A stretch of DNA of 64,000 bases. It comes from CAWUFC02 sp963921335. Lineage in GTDB: Bacteria; Pseudomonadota; Gammaproteobacteria; Pseudomonadales; Halieaceae. This document shows, piece after piece, positions 17,519-26,963 of the stretch (position 1 is its first letter; each line of letters starts with the position of its first letter). The position numbers and the translations under genes are program-made. The stretch lies in assembly GCA_963921335.3 (NCBI GenBank), contig CAWUFC020000001.1, forward strand, positions 682,001 to 746,000. The letters run 5' to 3'. Below the pieces are notes generated by a model. The model did not search any database and was not told where the DNA came from. It was given only the letters and a program-made list of their open reading frames with translations.

Positions 17519-19780
17519 ATGCTCCGCAAGACTCATACACCCAAGAAACCGCTGTCGGCTGCTGTTTGGCTGGCATCTGCTGCCCTGGTGGCAACGTCCG
17601 TACAAGCTCAGGAAGGTGCCCGTCGGGGTTCTTCCGCTGCGCTGCTTGAAGAAGTGGTAGTTACCGCCCGTAAGCGGGAGGAGGGCTCCCAGGATGTGCC
17701 GCTTTCGATCAGCGCATTCGGCTCCGACCAGATCGAGGCCTTGAAAGTCCGTGATTTGACCAGCTTGGCTGTTGGTATGCCCAATGTCGCACTGGACGAG
17801 GTCGGCACCACCAGGGGTACGGCGAACTTCTCTATCCGTGGCCTCGGTATTAACAGTTCCATTCCCTCCATCGACCCCACCGTGGGTGTGTTTGTAGATG
17901 GCGTTTACCTGGGTGTGAACAACGGCATTATTTTTGACACCTTCGACGTGGCCAGCATTGAAGTACTGCGCGGCCCGCAGGGTATTCTGTTTGGTCGTAA
18001 CGTGACAGGCGGTGCGATCCTCATTAACAGCAAACGCCCCGGTGAAGAATTTGAGGCATCTATCCGTGCAGCCGTTGACGGCGGTAAGGATGGCGGCCTG
18101 AACACCTACCTGATGGGTACGGTCGGTGGCCCCATCGGTGACACGGTTGGTGCAAAGATTACCGCGTACTGGAATGAAGACCAGGGCTGGCATACCAACC
18201 AGTTCACTGGCGATGACTTCGGCGAGATCGAGCAGAAGATGATTCGTCCCAGCCTGGTGTGGTCCCCCACTGATCGCGTTGAGTTGTATTTGAAATATGA
18301 ATACGCCGAGACTGAAGGTCAGGGTCCCGCCGCGCAGACACATACCAATGGCTCAGGCATCCCCGGTGCCTCAGTGAATTTCGACCGCGACAGTTTCGAC
18401 TTCTCTATTGATGAAGAGGGTTACCAGGACACGGAAACCAACCTGTTTTCAGCCCAGTTGGATATCGATGTTGGTGAGAACGGTACCATTACTAACATCT
18501 TCGGGTATCGCGATTATGTCGGCGATTCACTGAGCGACATCGATGCGCAGCCGCTGGCATTGTTCCATGCGCCGGCCAATTTGGAAGCCGATCAAATCAG
18601 TAATGAGCTCCGCTACAGCGGTCTGCATGCTGATGGCCGTCTGAACCTGACCACCGGTATCTACTACTTCAAGAACGAGATCGCCTACCACGAGCGTCGC
18701 GACCTGTTGGGCGCATTGACCCCTGATGGTTCTCCGGCCCTGACCCAGGACGGCGGTGGTGAATATGAAGTAGAAACCGCAGCAATCTTTCTGGCGGCAG
18801 ACTTTGACGTCACCGATTTTGTGACCCTGACCGCTGGCATTCGTTATACGGAAGAAGAAAAGAAAGCGAATATTGCTTCACTGATCGCTAAACAAAATGA
18901 TCCCTGTAACGTGGTAGACGGCACCTGTGACTTCGACTTTGTCGATGACGAGAAGTGGGAGAGCTGGTCACCCAAGCTGGGCGCTACCTTCAACACCTCT
19001 GATACATCCAAGGTGTATCTGCACTGGACCCGTGGCTACCGCTCCGGTGGTTACAACCTGCGTAACACCTCTGGTGACGTGGTCAACAACGGCCCCGGCC
19101 CCTTCGATGAGGAGCAGGTAGACAACTACGAGATCGGCTTCAAGAGCGAGTTTGGTCGCGGCCGCATCAACGGTGCCCTGTTTTACAACGAAATCAAGGA
19201 TATGCAGCGTGAGGTGAACCTGGCTGACCCCGTCTCTGGCGTGGTTCAGATCATCAAGAACACCGCCGATGCTGAGATCCTGGGTATCGAGCTGGATGGT
19301 ACCTTCAGCATCACCGACAACTTCCTGCTGCTGGCCTCTGTGGGCTGGTTGGACCCGGAGTACACCGATGTCTTCTTCGATCTGAACGGCGACGGTGTGG
19401 TGGATGAGGCCGATAAGGATCTGGATCTGCCGCGTGCGGCTGAGTGGACTTACAGCCTGGGCTTCAGCGCCGACTTCGAAATCGGCAACTGGGGTTACGC
19501 GACCTTCCGCGGCAACTACGCCTATCGCGACGAATCTGCTTACACCGACAACAACCTCGGTTTTATCACTGAGCAGAAGATTCTCGATGCCGGTCTGGAC
19601 TTCTACTCCAACAACGGTCGTTGGGTGTTCTCACTGTACGGTAAGAACCTGACCGATGAAGTGAAGCACGGTGGTGACACCCAGTTGCCTGCAGACCTGG
19701 GTGGTTTCCCGGTTGGTGGTACCTTCTCGCCGCTGGCGAAAGGTCGCCACTATGGTGCTGAGGTAACCATTAACTTCTAA
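17519..19780 (+). CDS. TonB-dependent outer-membrane receptor 1
   Basis: A 753-residue receptor with a signal peptide ending at VQA-QEGA, then LEEVVVTARKREEGSQDVP, which is the TonB box region and plug start, the plug motif IEVLRGPQGILFGRNVTGG, and a long barrel ending YGAEVTINF with C-terminal Phe. It is like the many receptors of marine gammaproteobacteria and sphingomonads that take up hydrophobic or plant-derived compounds; ligand unknown. A strong terminator follows at 19805-19834. It is transcribed alone. Neighbours (ThuA, LLM oxidoreductase) may act on the imported compound. Confidence 0.95.
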   Translation: MLRKTHTPKKPLSAAVWLASAALVATSVQAQEGARRGSSAALLEEVVVTARKREEGSQDVPLSISAFGSDQIEALKVRDLTSLAVGMPNVALDEVGTTRGTANFSIRGLGINSSIPSIDPTVGVFVDGVYLGVNNGIIFDTFDVASIEVLRGPQGILFGRNVTGGAILINSKRPGEEFEASIRAAVDGGKDGGLNTYLMGTVGGPIGDTVGAKITAYWNEDQGWHTNQFTGDDFGEIEQKMIRPSLVWSPTDRVELYLKYEYAETEGQGPAAQTHTNGSGIPGASVNFDRDSFDFSIDEEGYQDTETNLFSAQLDIDVGENGTITNIFGYRDYVGDSLSDIDAQPLALFHAPANLEADQISNELRYSGLHADGRLNLTTGIYYFKNEIAYHERRDLLGALTPDGSPALTQDGGGEYEVETAAIFLAADFDVTDFVTLTAGIRYTEEEKKANIASLIAKQNDPCNVVDGTCDFDFVDDEKWESWSPKLGATFNTSDTSKVYLHWTRGYRSGGYNLRNTSGDVVNNGPGPFDEEQVDNYEIGFKSEFGRGRINGALFYNEIKDMQREVNLADPVSGVVQIIKNTADAEILGIELDGTFSITDNFLLLASVGWLDPEYTDVFFDLNGDGVVDEADKDLDLPRAAEWTYSLGFSADFEIGNWGYATFRGNYAYRDESAYTDNNLGFITEQKILDAGLDFYSNNGRWVFSLYGKNLTDEVKHGGDTQLPADLGGFPVGGTFSPLAKGRHYGAEVTINF

Positions 19781-19804
19781 GGTTTATACCTTAATCGCAC
19801 TAAG

Positions 19805-19834
19805 AGCCGGGCCTCTAAGCCCGGCTTTTTTTTT
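19805..19834 (+). terminator. Rho-independent terminator after TonB receptor 1
   Basis: An 8-base perfect stem (AGCCGGGC / GCCCGGCT) with a 6-base loop is followed by nine T (19826-19834). It lies 24 bases after the stop codon. Confidence 0.92.
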
Positions 19835-19858
19835 GCCTGCCTTTCACGCACCAAGCTG

Positions 19859-19929
19859 AAAGGGCCAGACTCCTTCACACAGTGTTGTACTATTTGGGTT
19901 CGTGTCTTTATCAAAGAGTCTGACCCCTT
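19859..19929. repeat. Intergenic palindrome, GGGTCAGACT family, copy 3
   Basis: Arms at 19859-19875 and 19913-19929 match at 14 of 17 positions as inverted repeats, with a 37-base spacer. The right arm reads AAAGAGTCTGACCCCTT and runs into the TTG start codon of the next gene. It is related to the other GGGTCAGA palindromes in the window. Confidence 0.65.
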
Positions 19930-20941
19930 GAAACAACAGCTACCTCTTGGATTGAATCTGGGCCTCTGGGACCGCATGACCAGTTGGGACGAAGCGGTGG
20001 AAATCGTTCGTGCCGCTGATGAACTGGGCTACCAGTCCGTAAGCATTCCCGAGTCATTTGGCCGCGATGGTTTTACGCTCTGCGACCGCCTGCTTGCAGC
20101 AACAGAAAATATTCATGTCTGCCTGGGCTTGGCTAACGTGTTTTCCCGCAGTCCTGCGGTGCTGGCCCAGACGGCCGCCACCCTCGACGACCTCTCAGGT
20201 GGGCGCTTTATCCTGGGGCTGGGCAGCTCCACGCCTAATCTGGTGGAGGGTTGGCATGGCGTGAGCTTTGACCGGCCCCTGGCGAGAACGCGCGAGGTGA
20301 TCGATATTTGCCATCGCATCTGGGCCCGCGATAAAAGCCCTTATGAGGGCGAGTTTTTCCAGGTAGCTGGTGTCAAGCTGGCCTTTGAACCGGTGCGACA
20401 GCGCATCCCCATCTGGCATGGAGCGCTGTTGGAAAACAGTCTCAAACTGTGTGGAGAAAAGGCCGACGGCTGGATTCCTAACCTGCTACCCAGCGAGGGT
20501 TTTGCCGCGGGTCGCACCAGCATTGAGGCGGCGGCTTCTGAGATTGGGCGCGAAAATGATGTGACCATTGTGGGCGGTATGCAGCTCATGGTGGGTGACG
20601 ACGCCCAGGCGCTGTTGCAGATGGTGAAGTTTGGTATTGCTGTTTACTACGGCCCGGCCAATAGCCCCTATGCCCGAGCCGCGGCTGGTTTGGGCTATGC
20701 CGACAATGTTGCCGAAGTCCAGGCTGCCTATGAAGAAGGGGCGTCGCAGGCGGCTATGGCTGCCGCCAGCGATGAGCTGGCCGCCTCGGTCGCTATTGCC
20801 GGGCCGATTGAAGATTGCAAAGCCAGGGTGACAGACATCCTGAATGGGGCATCGGATATATTGAGTGTGACCATGCCTGGCCCGACACGGGCCGCTTGTG
20901 AGCCTATACTGGAAGGTATTATTCCAGATCACTATCGCTGA
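19928..20941 (+). CDS. LLM-class flavin-dependent oxidoreductase 1
   Basis: A 337-residue bacterial luciferase-like monooxygenase/reductase. N-terminal strand LGLNLGLWDRM, VEIVRAADELGYQSVSIPE, LSGGRFILGLGSSTPN, and WIPNLLP are typical of F420- or FMN-dependent members. The first likely start is TTG at 19928, the only way to keep the first beta-strand; the next ATG (19976) would remove it. The TTG falls in the right arm of a palindrome, and AAGAG is the only ribosome-site-like stretch. F420 is rare in gammaproteobacteria, so FMN may be used. Substrate unknown. It precedes a DUF3604 gene by 26 bases. Confidence 0.85.
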   Translation: MKQQLPLGLNLGLWDRMTSWDEAVEIVRAADELGYQSVSIPESFGRDGFTLCDRLLAATENIHVCLGLANVFSRSPAVLAQTAATLDDLSGGRFILGLGSSTPNLVEGWHGVSFDRPLARTREVIDICHRIWARDKSPYEGEFFQVAGVKLAFEPVRQRIPIWHGALLENSLKLCGEKADGWIPNLLPSEGFAAGRTSIEAAASEIGRENDVTIVGGMQLMVGDDAQALLQMVKFGIAVYYGPANSPYARAAAGLGYADNVAEVQAAYEEGASQAAMAAASDELAASVAIAGPIEDCKARVTDILNGASDILSVTMPGPTRAACEPILEGIIPDHYR

Positions 20942-20967
20942 GCCGCGGGCTCACAGGGAGAACCATA

Positions 20968-22827
20968 ATGAAAACAAGCTCCCCACTGACTACGATCGCA
21001 TCCTTGATTGCGCTGGCAATACCGTGTGCGCACGCGCAGGCCGATGATTATTCTCCCTATGTGGACCGCAGCGGCATGGAACAGCTGCTGTGGGGTGACA
21101 CCCATCTGCACAGCCAGTATTCCACCGACGCGGGGATGATCGGTACGACCCTCACACCCGAGCAGGCTTATCGTTTTGCCATGGGTGAGGAGGTCACAAC
21201 CAGCACCGGGGTAAAAGCGCGCATTTCGCGACCGCTGGATTTTTTGGTCTTGTCTGACCACGCCGAGAGCCTGGGCCTACCTATCGCCATCAAGGAACAG
21301 ATTCCCGAGTTCATGGACAACCCCTGGGGTCGAGAGGTGTTTGAACTCTGGGACAGTGGTCAAGGTTATGAAGCGTTTGCAAAATGGGCTTACGACGGCA
21401 TGCTGCCCGGCGTAGATCCGTTGCAGGAACCCTCAGTCAATGCCAACATCTGGCAGCGTCAGGTCACCACCGCAGATCGTTTCTACCAGCCCGGGCGGTT
21501 CACACCCCTGATTGGTTACGAATGGACGATGACCCGTGATGCCAAGAACCTGCATCGGGTCGTGATATTCAAAGATGACGCCAGCAAGGCCGGCCAGATT
21601 ATTCCATTCTCCTCGTGGGACTCTGGCGATCCCGAAGACCTGTGGGCGTTTTTGGCTGACTATGAACAGGACACCGGCGGGGAGGTGCTGGCGATTCCGC
21701 ACAATGGCAATCTCAGCAATGGCCGCATGTTCAGCCTGACCCGTTTTAACGGTGAGCCCATGGATCGCGACTACGCCGAGCGGCGGGCGCGCTGGGAGCC
21801 CGTGGTTGAGGTGACCCAGATCAAGGGTGACGGTGAGGCGCACCCCTGGCTGTCACCGGATGACGAATTTGCAGACTTCGGCACCTGGGATAAAGGCGAT
21901 ATTGGCGGCCAGGAAGCCAAGCGCAATGAGATGCTGGAGTTTGAATACGCTCGTGGCGCCCTGCGTAACGGCCTCAAGCTGGAACAGCATACCGGCGCTA
22001 ACCCCTACAAGTTTGCCATGATCGGCGCTTCAGATTCGCACACCGCCATCGCTGGAACCCGGGAGGAAAACTATTACGGCAAGTTCAGCCAGAGCGAGCC
22101 GCGGCCGGGTCGTTGGAACCAGGCGGTGGTCGCCTCGCAGACGGATGATTCACTGTCGATGATGGCCTGGGAGGAAGTCGCTTCCGGGCTGGCCGCGGTG
22201 TGGGCGCCGGAGAACACCCGCGAAGCTATCTTTGCCGCCTTCAAGCGCAAGGAGATATACGCCACCACGGGTACGCGCATTCGGGTGAGATTCTTTGGCG
22301 GTTGGAACTACACGCAGTCCGACCTGGATCGGGCCGATATGGCACGCCGGGGCTATGCCGGGGGTGTGCCCATGGGTGGTGACCTGCCGGCGGCAAAAGC
22401 CAACTCGGCACCCGTGTTTATGATCGCTGCCAGCCGCGACCCCGATGGCGCTAATCTGGATCGCCTGCAAATAATAAAAGGCTGGGTAGATGCCGACGGT
22501 CAAACCCATGAGAAGGTTTACAACGTGGCAGCCTCAGACGGTCGTCGCATCAGTCGCCGGGGCACGGTGAAGCCAGTGCGTTCAACGGTGGATGAGGACA
22601 GTGCAACCTGGTCCAACAGTATTGGCGATCCCGAACTGCGAGCGCTCTGGCAGGACCCGGATTTCGACCCGGCAACACGGGCTTTTTATTATGCCCGGGT
22701 GCTGGAAATTCCCACGCCGTCCTGGCAGGCCTATGATGCCGCGCGATTCGGAGATGACTTCCCCGGCTCGGTTAAGATGAGCATTCAGGACCGCGCCTAC
22801 ACCTCTCCGATCTGGTACACCCCCTAA
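20968..22827 (+). CDS. DUF3604 domain exported protein 1
   Basis: A 619-residue protein with a signal peptide (ends PCAHAQ-ADDYS). DUF3604 has a PHP-like metal-site set: LLWGDTHLHSQYSTDAG near residue 47, LVLSDHAESLG, and NPYKFAMIGASDSHTA. The His and Asp residues suggest a metallo-hydrolase, probably periplasmic, of unknown substrate. It follows an LLM oxidoreductase (26 bases apart). A second, convergent homologue lies at 23435-25423. A palindrome at 22838 ends the unit. Confidence 0.9.
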   Translation: MKTSSPLTTIASLIALAIPCAHAQADDYSPYVDRSGMEQLLWGDTHLHSQYSTDAGMIGTTLTPEQAYRFAMGEEVTTSTGVKARISRPLDFLVLSDHAESLGLPIAIKEQIPEFMDNPWGREVFELWDSGQGYEAFAKWAYDGMLPGVDPLQEPSVNANIWQRQVTTADRFYQPGRFTPLIGYEWTMTRDAKNLHRVVIFKDDASKAGQIIPFSSWDSGDPEDLWAFLADYEQDTGGEVLAIPHNGNLSNGRMFSLTRFNGEPMDRDYAERRARWEPVVEVTQIKGDGEAHPWLSPDDEFADFGTWDKGDIGGQEAKRNEMLEFEYARGALRNGLKLEQHTGANPYKFAMIGASDSHTAIAGTREENYYGKFSQSEPRPGRWNQAVVASQTDDSLSMMAWEEVASGLAAVWAPENTREAIFAAFKRKEIYATTGTRIRVRFFGGWNYTQSDLDRADMARRGYAGGVPMGGDLPAAKANSAPVFMIAASRDPDGANLDRLQIIKGWVDADGQTHEKVYNVAASDGRRISRRGTVKPVRSTVDEDSATWSNSIGDPELRALWQDPDFDPATRAFYYARVLEIPTPSWQAYDAARFGDDFPGSVKMSIQDRAYTSPIWYTP

Positions 22828-22837
22828 TAAGATCATT

Positions 22838-22877
22838 GGGGTCAGAGTACTTTGAACTTTCAAAGTACTCTGACCCC
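22838..22877. repeat. Intergenic palindrome, GGGGTCAGAG family, copy 4
   Basis: Arms 22838-22855 and 22860-22877 are a perfect 18-base inverted repeat, identical in sequence to the arms of copy 1 at 3773-3811; only the loop differs (ACTT). It lies between two convergent genes and so may work as a bidirectional terminator, although only short T/A tracts flank it. Confidence 0.87.
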
Positions 22878-22886
22878 ATCGAAGTT

Positions 22887-23438
22887 TTAGCCGGCGATGA
22901 GCAGGGCGGCGCCGATGCCTCCGATCAGGCCCCAGAAATGCGCGGCCCAGGACACACCACCCTCTATTTTCATCAGGTTGCTCCAGAGCCCGGCGTACAA
23001 GAGCAGCGTCAGGCCCGCCGCCGCCAGCCAGAAGCTGTTCTGCTCGAGCGCCGCTCGCGCCAGAATATAGCCCCAGTAGCCAAACACGAGCCCCGAGGCG
23101 CCCACCACCCGGTCTGCTGTACTGAATAGCCAGGTGCCCCAGCCGCCCACCAGCAGAATGACAGCGCTGGTCAGCCAGTAGCTCGCGGTGTTTTCTGCGG
23201 CAATCAGAATCCCGAGAATGATCAGGGGCAGCAGGTTAAACAGCAGGTGCCTGAGGTTGATGTGTACGAGCGGGTAGCTGGCAATACGCCACACGGAATT
23301 CATGTCCCTGGGGGTTAGCGCCAGGCGATAGTAGCTGGTTGGGTTGAGCTGCCCAAGGGCATGGCATACAGCGCATAAAAGGGCCAGCACTCCCCCTTGC
23401 CCCAACGCGAGCAGCAGGGGGTTCAGGTCTTCACTCAA
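22887..23438 (-). CDS. Rhomboid-family intramembrane serine protease
   Basis: A 183-residue protein with about six hydrophobic segments. The catalytic pair is visible: GASG with Ser115 and AAHFWG with His167. HINLRHLLFN (H59, H64, N68) in the second segment fits the rhomboid oxyanion region. It would cleave transmembrane substrates in the inner membrane. It overlaps the DUF3604 homologue upstream by 4 bases (ATGA at 23435), so the two are co-transcribed. It lacks any cytosolic domain. Rhombosortase is an alternative, but the GASGLVFGYWGY pattern fits ordinary rhomboids better. Confidence 0.87.
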   Translation of the reverse strand: MSEDLNPLLLALGQGGVLALLCAVCHALGQLNPTSYYRLALTPRDMNSVWRIASYPLVHINLRHLLFNLLPLIILGILIAAENTASYWLTSAVILLVGGWGTWLFSTADRVVGASGLVFGYWGYILARAALEQNSFWLAAAGLTLLLYAGLWSNLMKIEGGVSWAAHFWGLIGGIGAALLIAG

Positions 23439-25423
23439 AGGTTGGTTCCGGGCTCATACCAAATGGCAGACGTCCAGGCACGCTCCTGAATGCTGCGTGG
23501 TATCAGCGGGTCCTCGCAGGTGGCTGGGCGTTGATCCTGGGGCATCCGCAGGCACTGGTACCAGCTCCAGCGGCAGCTGGGATTCTCAATCACCCGCAGA
23601 TAATAGGCAGCGGCCTGCTCAGGTTGAAATTGCGGGTCGCGCCAGGTCGTGCAGAGTTGCCGCTTGCCCTGACCTCTCAGGCCACAGCTTTGCAGATCAA
23701 CGCTGGCCCCGTTGTTGGGGTCACCCGCAACTTCATTCACTTGTTGGTGAAAGACGCCGTCGGCATCGTGCCAGACTTTTATAATCTGCAGGCGCTGCAG
23801 GTCCGTGCCTTCAGGGTCGGCACTGGCGGCCGCGGCAAATACAGGGCTGTCACTGAGCTGGTTCAGTTGGCCTCCCATGGGCACGCCCCTGGCATAGCCA
23901 GTCTCGGCGAACTCTCCCAGGCAAATATCTTCCGGAATATCGGCGCCCGCGAACAGCCGCGGTTCAATGCGAGGTCCGCTGGTACCGAAGGCCTCTCGCC
24001 GCAGCATGGCATCGAACAGGGCATTGCGGCTGTTCTCCTCCGCCCATAAACCCACCAGCCCGCCTGGGTTGCGCGCGGCCCGGGGCGCGCCAGCAAACTG
24101 GGCGCCCGGTTTTAAGCGAAGTTCCGGGGACGTATCGGTGTTTGCACAGCAGCCGCGGAAGCTTTCTTCTGCGACATCCCCGGGTGCACCGTTGTGGTTG
24201 TCGGTAGAACCAATCATGCCGAAGCGCTAGGGATTGACGCCAATTCGGTCCTGTTCGCGCATGCCTTCAATCATGGCATAGCGAGCAAAATCCAGCCGCG
24301 ACTGGCAACCTGCCCCGCGCAGTGCACCACTGCCGGTATCGTCTTGGCAGGCCTGGGGTGTGGTGCCAGACATCAGGCGTATTTTTTCAAAGCCACAGAA
24401 GTCATCCGCTCCCGCAACCTGCCAAAGGCCATCGCGACACTCTGATTCGCCCTTGATCTGCATCATCTCAACAAGCGGTTCCATGCGCTGACGCAGACTG
24501 GCCTGGCGCCGCTGCTCTTCCAGTGTTTCATTCCGGTAGGGCACGGTGAACATGCGACCGTTGGAAACATTGGGGTTATGCGGAATAGTCAGTGCTTCGC
24601 AGCCGGTGCCGGTCTGGTTGCACTTTTCATCGAGCTCTTCCCAAAAGCCCAGTGGAGTCTTGTCTTCCTGGGAGCTAATCGGCAGTTCCGGCACCTTCTC
24701 GTTACGGAAAATCACGTTGCGATGCACTTTGCTCATCATGACTGAGTCGCTGTATTCCCAGCCGTGGAAGGTGGTGAACTCGCAATCTTCGCTGCGATCG
24801 TAGTAGCGCTCACTGGCTTGCTGGGTCAGCTCCCAGGCTGTTTTGAGCGGTGCTCGGCAGTCCTGGCCATCCTCGCCGCAGATCTCTGCATTGCGGCCAC
24901 CGAACCCCATCAGCGCCATAAAGCGACCGCCCATGATGTTGCCGATCAGCGAGGTGCTCTCCGCTTCTCCACGATAAACCTGGCAGGCGTGGGCCTGGTA
25001 ACGGGGCGATTTCGGATGGGTGCACATGGTGACCTCACCGATCCACTCCGCGTGATCAGTGACGGCGGCAAAATCGAGGGGCCTTTGAATTTGCCCGCGG
25101 CGGGTAGCCTTGCCATCAATGAACGGCCCGAATCCAATGCGTTCGCCTCGGGCAAACTGGTAGGCCTGGTCTGGATTGGTGAGCATGTCGCGGGAGCGTG
25201 CATCCATCGACAGTGAGGTATGAATATGCAAGTCGCCAAAGAAAGCTGCACGTTTTTTGCTGTAGTCGGCGCAGGGTTGACGCTCCAGCAAGGGGCCCGA
25301 GGGAGTTGGCCCCGAAGACGGCTGCCAGGCCTGGGCCGTGAAATTAAGTTCCGGGGGCGATATGGCCAGCCACGCCATCCCCAGGATTAACAGCCCCGCT
25401 ATCACCAATAGTGCCCGGCGCAT
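23435..25423 (-). pseudogene. DUF3604 domain protein 2, interrupted by in-frame TAG
   Basis: A single frame of 663 codons with TAG at 24227-24229 (codon 399). The N-terminal part has a signal anchor (LLVIAGLLILGMAWLAI), then AFFGDLHIHTSLSMDA and FAAVTDHAEWIG, the DUF3604 metal motifs. Reading resumes RFGMIGSTDNHNG, and the homologue at 20968 has NPYKFAMIGASDSH at this place, so the TAG replaces the conserved Tyr codon of NPY. The downstream part could start at ATG 24217, but it would lack the first metal motifs. Either a point mutation or a sequencing error. Cotranscribed with a rhomboid protease. Confidence 0.85.
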
Positions 25424-25478
25424 TCTGTTCCCCCTCTTGTTATGTTGCTAGCATAGCGGTTTTGCTGTGGAGCTGACC

Positions 25479-25850
25479 ATGGATACCGAACTTATTGAAT
25501 CCTATTACAGGACCTATAACAGCGAAGACCCTGAGGCGTTGCGAGCCTTTTACGCAGAGGATGTGGTGATGGTTTCCGCGGCGGGGGAAACCCGCGGCGC
25601 GGAAGCGATTCTGGACACCTACCGGGGCATTATCAGCCAGTTCCGTGACCAGATGACGCCGGAGGACATCGCGATCGACGGCGATACGGCGGTGGTCCAT
25701 ATCACTGACCGCTTTGAGGCCAGGACCGACGTGCCCTACTTTCTGGGCCAGTCTTTCAGCGCCGGTGATAACCTGGTTCTGAACCTGCGTGGCACCTACC
25801 GCTGCGTGAATGGGCAGTTTGCCCATATCAACATTGAATTTTTGCAGTAA
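25479..25850 (+). CDS. NTF2-like (SnoaL-type) protein 1
   Basis: A 123-residue protein with the cone-shaped NTF2-like fold pattern: IESYYRTYNSEDPEALRAFYAEDVVM and a closing strand GQFAHINIEFLQ. The family includes SnoaL-type cyclases, steroid isomerase-like proteins and ligand-binding proteins. ATG 25479 is preferred over GTG 25467 because GGAG precedes it by 6 bases. It is followed after 3 bases by a phosphoesterase gene. Function not assignable. Confidence 0.8.
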   Translation: MDTELIESYYRTYNSEDPEALRAFYAEDVVMVSAAGETRGAEAILDTYRGIISQFRDQMTPEDIAIDGDTAVVHITDRFEARTDVPYFLGQSFSAGDNLVLNLRGTYRCVNGQFAHINIEFLQ

Positions 25851-25853
25851 GCC

Positions 25854-26963
25854 TTGATCCAGCCCCAACAGGACCCTGTTCAACGTCGTGCCCGGCGGGA
25901 GTTTTCCCGTCGCGACTGGCTGGCATTTATCTTGTTCGCCCTGGCCCTCCACATTCCGCTGTTTGCCTACCCGGTATTGCGCCTATGCAGTTGGTTGGGT
26001 GTCGATCTATGGCTGACCTGGCTGATATTTCTACCCCTGTTTTTCAGCCAGATTGTGGCGCGCATGTATCTGCGTCATGCCCACAGCGGGCTTGCGCTGT
26101 GGGTAAGACTGGCGGCTGACCTGTGGCTGGGCATCAGCCCGGTGGTGCTAGCGCTGGTGCTGTTGATGGAGGTCCCAGTGGCGCTGGGTATGCTCTCTAC
26201 CTGGGTGGCTGGCCATGTGGTGATTGATTTGTCATTGGTGCTGCTGATCTATGCGATTTACCAGGCCTGGCGCCCTAGCCTGGTTCGCGTACCGCTGGCT
26301 TCAGCCAAGTTGACCAGGCCCCTCAGGTTTGTACAGATCACCGACGTACATATCGGCTCGAGGAGTAGCCGGTTTTTGCAGCGCGTGATGGATCAGGTGG
26401 TGGCATTGAAGCCTGATTTTTTGTGCATAACCGGGGACTTTATCGATGCACCCGGTATTGGCGAGGAGCGGCTCAAGGCCCTGCAGGATTTTGCGGGCCC
26501 GATTTATTTTTCCATCGGCAATCATGAGAAGTATGAGGATCTTGAAGACATTATCGCGCGGCTTCAGAACCTCGGTGTGAAGGTGTTGCGTGATCGCAGC
26601 CTGATTGCCGGCGAGGTACAGGTCATTGGTATCGACGATAAAGAAGATCATCAGCAGGTGGCCAAACAACTCGCACATATCGACATTGAGAAAGACAAGT
26701 TTGCCTTGCTGCTGTATCACCGCCCCCGTGGTCTTAAAGACGCCGCGGCAGCAGGCGTTGATCTGATGATCAGCGGCCATACCCACAATGGCCAGGTCAT
26801 GCCCTTTAACTTTATTGTCGACCAGGTCTTCGAAATGTCGGCGGGCCTGTTTCAGCACGGCGATACCCACCTGTATGTGTCTTCCGGAACCGGCACCTGG
26901 GGGCCCACCATGCGCCTGGGTACCCGCAGTGAAATAACTTTGTTTGAGGTGAACTGTGACTGA
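25854..26963 (+). CDS. Membrane-bound metallophosphoesterase
   Basis: A 369-residue protein with four N-terminal transmembrane segments (about residues 20-140) and a calcineurin-like phosphoesterase domain from about residue 155. Metal-binding motifs are present: ITDVHIGS, ITGDFID, IGNHEKY and SGHTHNGQ. It is like YkuE/YaeI-type membrane phosphoesterases that act on phospholipid or pyrophosphate-type substrates. Start is TTG, 3 bases after the previous stop; no ATG exists before the first transmembrane segment. It overlaps the next NTF2-like gene by 8 bases. Confidence 0.88.
   Translation: MIQPQQDPVQRRARREFSRRDWLAFILFALALHIPLFAYPVLRLCSWLGVDLWLTWLIFLPLFFSQIVARMYLRHAHSGLALWVRLAADLWLGISPVVLALVLLMEVPVALGMLSTWVAGHVVIDLSLVLLIYAIYQAWRPSLVRVPLASAKLTRPLRFVQITDVHIGSRSSRFLQRVMDQVVALKPDFLCITGDFIDAPGIGEERLKALQDFAGPIYFSIGNHEKYEDLEDIIARLQNLGVKVLRDRSLIAGEVQVIGIDDKEDHQQVAKQLAHIDIEKDKFALLLYHRPRGLKDAAAAGVDLMISGHTHNGQVMPFNFIVDQVFEMSAGLFQHGDTHLYVSSGTGTWGPTMRLGTRSEITLFEVNCD

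Noticed and set aside
9314..24229. A recoded amber codon read as an amino acid such as pyrrolysine
   Set aside because: Only two cases, no pylT-like tRNA is seen, and the expected residues (Gln, Tyr) differ; point mutations or errors are simpler.
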